Assembly: GCA_946479395.1 (NCBI GenBank)
Contig: CAMLFV010000094.1
Span: 1 to 10,422 of the forward strand
Source: an uncultured Flavobacterium sp.
GTDB lineage: Bacteria; Bacteroidota; Bacteroidia; Flavobacteriales; Flavobacteriaceae
Reading direction: 5' to 3'
Length of the DNA: 10,422 nucleotides
Position 1 is the first letter of the stretch, and each line of letters starts with the position of its first letter. Below the pieces are notes generated by a model. That model ran no database searches. It had not been told where the DNA came from and saw only the letters and a list, made by a program, of their open reading frames with translations. This document shows, one piece after another, positions 6,549 through 10,422 of this stretch. Position numbers and translations under genes: made by a program.

Positions 6549-7790
6549 TTAATTATTCTTCAAAAAATCTTGAATTTGCGTAATCAATTCGTTTAAACTT
6601 TCGTCTTTAGGATTTATCGCTTGTGCCTTTTTATAATAATCTAATGTGGTAGTGTAAACCAATCGTTTTTCATGCATTAGATCGTTACGTTTTTTGTTTG
6701 ATGTTGTTGTATTTGGCAACGCATTAATCTTATTGGTTATATCGGCATCTTTCTGTAATTCAATATTCCCCAAGGATTTTAAAGCATCAAAATGATTTTT
6801 ATTCAACAGCAAAATCTTATTTAAATATTCTTTAGCCTGCTCATTTTGATTGTTTTGCATATTAATAATTGCTAAATTATAAAGCAAAATTTCGTTTTGC
6901 GGAAAGCGTTCAATACCTTTTTTTGCATACTCTTCAAACTTGTATAAACGGTTGGTATTGTAGTATAATGATAATACATTCATTAAACTATTTACATTGT
7001 CTTTATCTAAATCATACGCTGTTAATGCATAATTTTCAGCTTCAGAATAATTTTCCTTATTTAGTAAAATATGTGTTAGATTGTTGTAAATATCAGCTTT
7101 AGCACTTTTACTAAATATGGTTTCAGCTTTTATATGTGTTCCACTTTTAACAGCCAAATCACGTGCTTTTTTATCAAAACCAAACGATTCTACTTTACCT
7201 GTTGTCTGTGAAGTTGCTACATAAGTTTGCGATTCTCCGTTGTATTTCAGTTTAATTAAATCTTTAAACTTACTTTCGGCATAATCAAAATCCTTTGCGT
7301 TAACAGCATCGCTTGCAGCATAATATAAGTAAACAGTATCAACCGCGTTTAAATAATAAGCTTGCTCAAATAAACGGCTCGATTTTTTATAATCTTTATT
7401 TCTGTTGCTGTCAATGGCTTCATCAACCAATTCTGCCAGTAGTGAATTTTTTAAAGCAGTAATTTCGGTAGTATATTTTTTGCTTTTGGTTTCGTTTTCA
7501 AACTTAATCAACTGATTGATTGATTCGATAGATTTTGATCGATTTTCATTAAAATCAACTCCGCTGTTTGCAAGATTGATTAAATTCTTGGTTTTAAAGA
7601 AATAATAAGCTGCTTTTTGATCATCGGTTGCCTGTGGAAGCATTTTTTCTACGGTTGAAAGTAAAGCTGCTGTTTCGGTTGTATTGTTTCTTTTAACCAA
7701 TTTTTCCAATTCTTTCAGCTCGTTTTTTTGAGCAAAAGAAGAAGAGCATGTTACTAAAAACATGCTCATCATCATTAATTTATTCTTCAT
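6549..7790 (-). CDS. Exported tetratricopeptide-repeat protein downstream of gyrA
   Basis: The 413-residue product has a secretion signal: basic MKNK, a hydrophobic core (5-15), and SSFA-Q with likely signal peptidase I cleavage after A20. An LVTC tetrapeptide ends at C15, but Thr before Cys and the shortness of the core make lipidation less likely. The mature protein is mostly alpha-helical with TPR-like units at about 117-150, 153-182, 234-263, 266-299, 302-331 and 378-398; the unit at 302-331 (YNLAIINM...[10 protein letters not shown]) is the clearest. TPR domains bind other proteins, so a periplasmic scaffold or assembly role is plausible; no enzyme motif is seen. The ATG at 7790 lies upstream of the gyrA TAA (7782-7780), an 11-bp overlap, so translation is probably coupled to gyrA. 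ATGs follow at codons 6-8 and 10, but only the first gives the basic n-region. A hairpin lies in its signal-peptide codons. Confidence 0.85.
   Translation of the reverse strand: MKNKLMMMSMFLVTCSSSFAQKNELKELEKLVKRNNTTETAALLSTVEKMLPQATDDQKAAYYFFKTKNLINLANSGVDFNENRSKSIESINQLIKFENETKSKKYTTEITALKNSLLAELVDEAIDSNRNKDYKKSSRLFEQAYYLNAVDTVYLYYAASDAVNAKDFDYAESKFKDLIKLKYNGESQTYVATSQTTGKVESFGFDKKARDLAVKSGTHIKAETIFSKSAKADIYNNLTHILLNKENYSEAENYALTAYDLDKDNVNSLMNVLSLYYNTNRLYKFEEYAKKGIERFPQNEILLYNLAIINMQNNQNEQAKEYLNKILLLNKNHFDALKSLGNIELQKDADITNKINALPNTTTSNKKRNDLMHEKRLVYTTTLDYYKKAQAINPKDESLNELITQIQDFLKNN
7744..7767 (-). repeat. Perfect inverted repeat (hairpin) in the TPR gene's signal-peptide codons
   Basis: GAGCATGTT at 7744-7752 and AACATGCTC at 7759-7767 are exact complements around a 6-base spacer. 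In the minus-strand transcript this is a 9-bp stem with a TTTAGT loop spanning codons 8-16 of the TPR gene, beginning 13 bases downstream of the gyrA stop codon. It is followed by TTCTTCTTTTG, which is U-rich but interrupted. It could be a weak terminator/attenuator for gyrA or only coding coincidence. Confidence 0.5.
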
Positions 7791-10374
7791 TTGTATCTTC
7801 TGAATCGTCTTCTAATTCTAAATCTTCATCATCATCTTCTTCCACTTCATCAACCACATCTTCTAAAATGTCGTTTTCATCAACCGCTAAAAGATCTTTT
7901 TTCAATTCGTCATCCATTTCATTTTCATCATCTTCATCACGCATAACCTTTGCAACTGCTGCAATAGAATCGTTTCCTTTGATGTTGATTAATCGAACAC
8001 CTTGCGTATTACGACCCATTACACGAAGATCAGACACACGTAAACGAATGGTTAATCCTGATTTGTTTATGATCATTAAATCATCGTTATCTGTAACCGA
8101 ATTAATAGAAATCAACGCACCGGTTTTGTCAGTAATGTTCATTGCTTTAACACCTTTACCACCACGGTTTGTTTCGCGGTAAGCATCTAAAGACGAACGT
8201 TTTCCGTAACCGTTTTCAGAAACAACTAAAATTTCTGATTCTAAATCGGATACCGTTACTAAACCAATAACCTCATCTTTTTCATCGGCTAATTTAATAC
8301 CGCGTACTCCAGACGCTGTTCTACCCATAGGGCGGGTTTTTGATTCATCAAAACGAACCATTTTACCGTTTTTAGCAGCAACCAATACTTTAGAATTTCC
8401 GTCGGTTAATTTTGCTTCTAACAATTCATCTCCGTCTTTAATCGTAATGGCATTGATACCATTTTGACGCGGACGCGAATATTGTTCTAACGATGTTTTT
8501 TTAACCTGACCTTGTTTGGTACACATTACAATATAGTGATTACCAATGTATTCTTCGTCACGTAAATCTTGTGTACAGATAAATGCTTTAACCTTATCGT
8601 CGTTTTCAATATTGATTAAGTTTTGTATTGCACGACCTTTTGCTTGTTTGCTTCCTTCAGGAATTTCGTAAACGCGCAACCAGAAACATTTTCCTTTCTG
8701 TGTAAAGAACAACATATATTGGTGGTTTGTTGCCACGTACATGTGTTCTAAGAAATCTTGATCGCGGGTTCCTGCCGATTTTTGACCAACACCACCGCGG
8801 TTTTGCGTTTTATATTCGCTTAACGGTGTACGTTTAATGTAACCCGCGTGCGAAATAGTGATAACAACCTGCTCATCGGCAATTAAATCTTCAATATTCA
8901 TTTCGCCACCTGCATATTCAATATGTGATCTGCGGGCATCACCGTATTTATCACGAATTTCTGTTAATTCTTCTTTAATAAGATTCATTCGCAATTCTTT
9001 GCTTGCCAATAATTCTTGTAAATGAGCAATTAACTTCATGATTTCATCAAACTCTGCACGTAATTTTTCCTGCTCAAGACCTGTTAACTGACGTAAACGC
9101 ATCTCAACAATGGCACGAGCCTGTATTTCAGATAAAGAAAAACGTTCAATTAAACGCTCACGAGCTTCATCGGCATTTTTAGAACTACGGATGATTTGAA
9201 TTACTTCATCGATATTATCCGAAGCAATAATCAATCCTTCTAAAATATGTGCACGTTCTTGTGCTTTTCTTAATTCATATTCTGCACGACGCGTAACAAC
9301 TTCGTGACGGTGCTCTACAAAATAATGAATTAATTCTTTTAGATTTAATAACTGCGGACGACCGTTTACCAACGCAATATTGTTGATACTGAACGATGAT
9401 TGCAACTGCGTAAACTTGTACAACATGTTTAACACAATGTTTGGTACAGCTTCGCGTTTTAATATATAAACGATACGCATACCTTTACGGTCTGATTCGT
9501 CACGTATTGTTGATATTCCTTCAATCTTTTTGTCGTTAACAAGCTCAGCCGTTTTCTTGATCATTTCGGCTTTGTTTACCTGATAAGGAATTTCTGAAAC
9601 AACAATACATTCTCTACCATCAACTTCTTCAAAATTCGCCTTTGCACGCATAACAACGCGACCACGACCGGTTTTGTAAGCTTCTTTTACACCTTCGTAA
9701 CCATAAATGATTCCTCCTGTTGGGAAATCTGGTGCTTTGATATGATGTAGTAATTCATCAATTTCAATCTCGTTATTATCGATATAAGCCAACGTACCGT
9801 TAATAACTTCTGTTAAGTTATGCGGTGCCATATTGGTTGCCATACCAACAGCAATTCCCGATGCTCCGTTTACCAATAAAGTAGGTATTTTGGTAGGCAT
9901 TACTTTAGGTTCTTCTAAAGTATCATCGAAGTTTAACTGAAAATCAACTGTTTCTTTGTCGATATCAGCCAAAATTTCTTCCGAAATCTTTTTCATTCTT
10001 GCCTCGGTATAACGCATAGCCGCAGGGCTGTCGCCATCTACCGAACCAAAGTTTCCTTGTCCGTCTACCAATAAATAACGTAAGCTCCATTCTTGTGCCA
10101 TACGAACCATGGCATCGTAAACAGACGAATCGCCGTGAGGGTGGTATTTACCTAAAACTTCCCCAACAATACGGGCAGATTTTTTATGAGCTTTGCTTGC
10201 AGTAACACCTAATTCGTACATACCGAATAATACACGGCGGTGAACAGGTTTTAATCCATCTCGAACATCTGGTAATGCTCTGGAAACGATAACGGACATT
10301 GAATAATCAATGTATGCCGATTTCATTTCTTCTTCGATGTTAATAGGAATTAACTTTTCTCCGTCAGAGATCAT
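7780..10374 (-). CDS. gyrA: DNA gyrase subunit A
   Basis: GyrA is the breakage-reunion subunit of the A2B2 type IIA topoisomerase that introduces negative supercoils using ATP. The 864-residue protein is complete. Its N-terminal part aligns with E. coli without offset: [17 protein letters not shown] (31-47), A67, quinolone-determining [11 protein letters not shown] (78-88) with S83 and D87, and catalytic R121-Y122 in MRYTEAR. A coiled-coil arm with the LRQLTGLE region (427-434) follows. The C-terminal beta-pinwheel (about 500-810) holds a variant GyrA box QNRGGVG (524-530) and a second box-like TNRGGKG (735-741). Residues 812-864 are an Asp/Glu-rich tail, longer on acidic residues than most of the protein and probably autoregulatory. 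The start has an A-rich leader and no Shine-Dalgarno; TATATTAG on the minus strand (10416-10409) is a weak -7 candidate. gyrA overlaps the next gene by 11 bp. Confidence 0.98.
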   Translation of the reverse strand: MISDGEKLIPINIEEEMKSAYIDYSMSVIVSRALPDVRDGLKPVHRRVLFGMYELGVTASKAHKKSARIVGEVLGKYHPHGDSSVYDAMVRMAQEWSLRYLLVDGQGNFGSVDGDSPAAMRYTEARMKKISEEILADIDKETVDFQLNFDDTLEEPKVMPTKIPTLLVNGASGIAVGMATNMAPHNLTEVINGTLAYIDNNEIEIDELLHHIKAPDFPTGGIIYGYEGVKEAYKTGRGRVVMRAKANFEEVDGRECIVVSEIPYQVNKAEMIKKTAELVNDKKIEGISTIRDESDRKGMRIVYILKREAVPNIVLNMLYKFTQLQSSFSINNIALVNGRPQLLNLKELIHYFVEHRHEVVTRRAEYELRKAQERAHILEGLIIASDNIDEVIQIIRSSKNADEARERLIERFSLSEIQARAIVEMRLRQLTGLEQEKLRAEFDEIMKLIAHLQELLASKELRMNLIKEELTEIRDKYGDARRSHIEYAGGEMNIEDLIADEQVVITISHAGYIKRTPLSEYKTQNRGGVGQKSAGTRDQDFLEHMYVATNHQYMLFFTQKGKCFWLRVYEIPEGSKQAKGRAIQNLINIENDDKVKAFICTQDLRDEEYIGNHYIVMCTKQGQVKKTSLEQYSRPRQNGINAITIKDGDELLEAKLTDGNSKVLVAAKNGKMVRFDESKTRPMGRTASGVRGIKLADEKDEVIGLVTVSDLESEILVVSENGYGKRSSLDAYRETNRGGKGVKAMNITDKTGALISINSVTDNDDLMIINKSGLTIRLRVSDLRVMGRNTQGVRLINIKGNDSIAAVAKVMRDEDDENEMDDELKKDLLAVDENDILEDVVDEVEEDDDEDLELEDDSEDTNEE

Positions 10375-10422
10375 ATTTTATACTTTTATTATTTCGAATT
10401 TTAACGTGCTAATATACTATTT

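Noticed and set aside
7746..7750. LVTC in the TPR protein as a lipobox
   Set aside because: Thr at -1 is disfavoured and a good signal peptidase I site (SFA before Q21) follows directly.
7748..8182. Plus-strand 144-codon Ser-rich open frame opposite the gyrA 3' end
   Set aside because: It is the antisense of the Asp/Glu-rich gyrA tail: GAA/GAT codons read backwards give long Ser runs. It has no domain and overlaps two well-supported genes.

Overview
The window looks like an ordinary chromosomal housekeeping segment of a low-GC member of the Bacteroidota, most likely family Flavobacteriaceae (for example a Flavobacterium or Myroides relative). The evidence is AT-rich DNA, A-rich leaders with few Shine-Dalgarno sites, TAnnTTTG-like -7 promoter elements almost touching start codons, and protein variants I recall as typical of that group (QGGAS-type SerC, QNRGGVG GyrA box, short single-domain Ppx). 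I see no tRNA, rRNA, CRISPR array, insertion sequence or prophage gene. Genus is not resolved.

Layout, left to right. Positions 1-66 are the 3' end of a gene that is probably ppk1 (polyphosphate kinase). It overlaps by one base a Ppx/GppA-type exopolyphosphatase (66-980), which ends in a strong intrinsic terminator (970-1003). A TIGR02757/DUF2400 protein follows on the plus strand (1035-1799). It meets, tail to tail across 2 bp, a minus-strand operon read from right to left: a lone HsdR-N-type PD-(D/E)xK nuclease-like protein (4146-3712), an unrecognised lipoprotein (3702-2794) and a GT2 glycosyltransferase (2794-1802). A 53-bp divergent promoter region (4147-4199) separates that operon from a plus-strand cluster: holA (DNA polymerase III delta, 4200-5219), a 60-residue two-helix membrane protein (5237-5419) and serC (5444-6517). 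A near-symmetrical bidirectional terminator (6517-6547) separates serC from the minus-strand pair gyrA (10374-7780) and an exported TPR protein (7790-6549), whose start overlaps the gyrA stop by 11 bp.

How the genes fit together. There are three recognisable functional themes: polyphosphate turnover (ppk1-ppx), DNA replication and topology (holA, gyrA) and serine/pyridoxal phosphate synthesis (serC). The remaining genes have no firm role: the DUF2400 protein, the nuclease-like protein, the lipoprotein, the small membrane protein and the TPR protein. No obvious new multi-gene system is present. The best leads are (1) the DUF2400 protein, whose C-terminal half resembles HhH-GPD DNA glycosylases of the AGOG type, (2) the orphan nuclease-like protein divergent from holA, and (3) a perfect hairpin inside the signal-peptide codons of the TPR gene exactly where it is coupled to gyrA.
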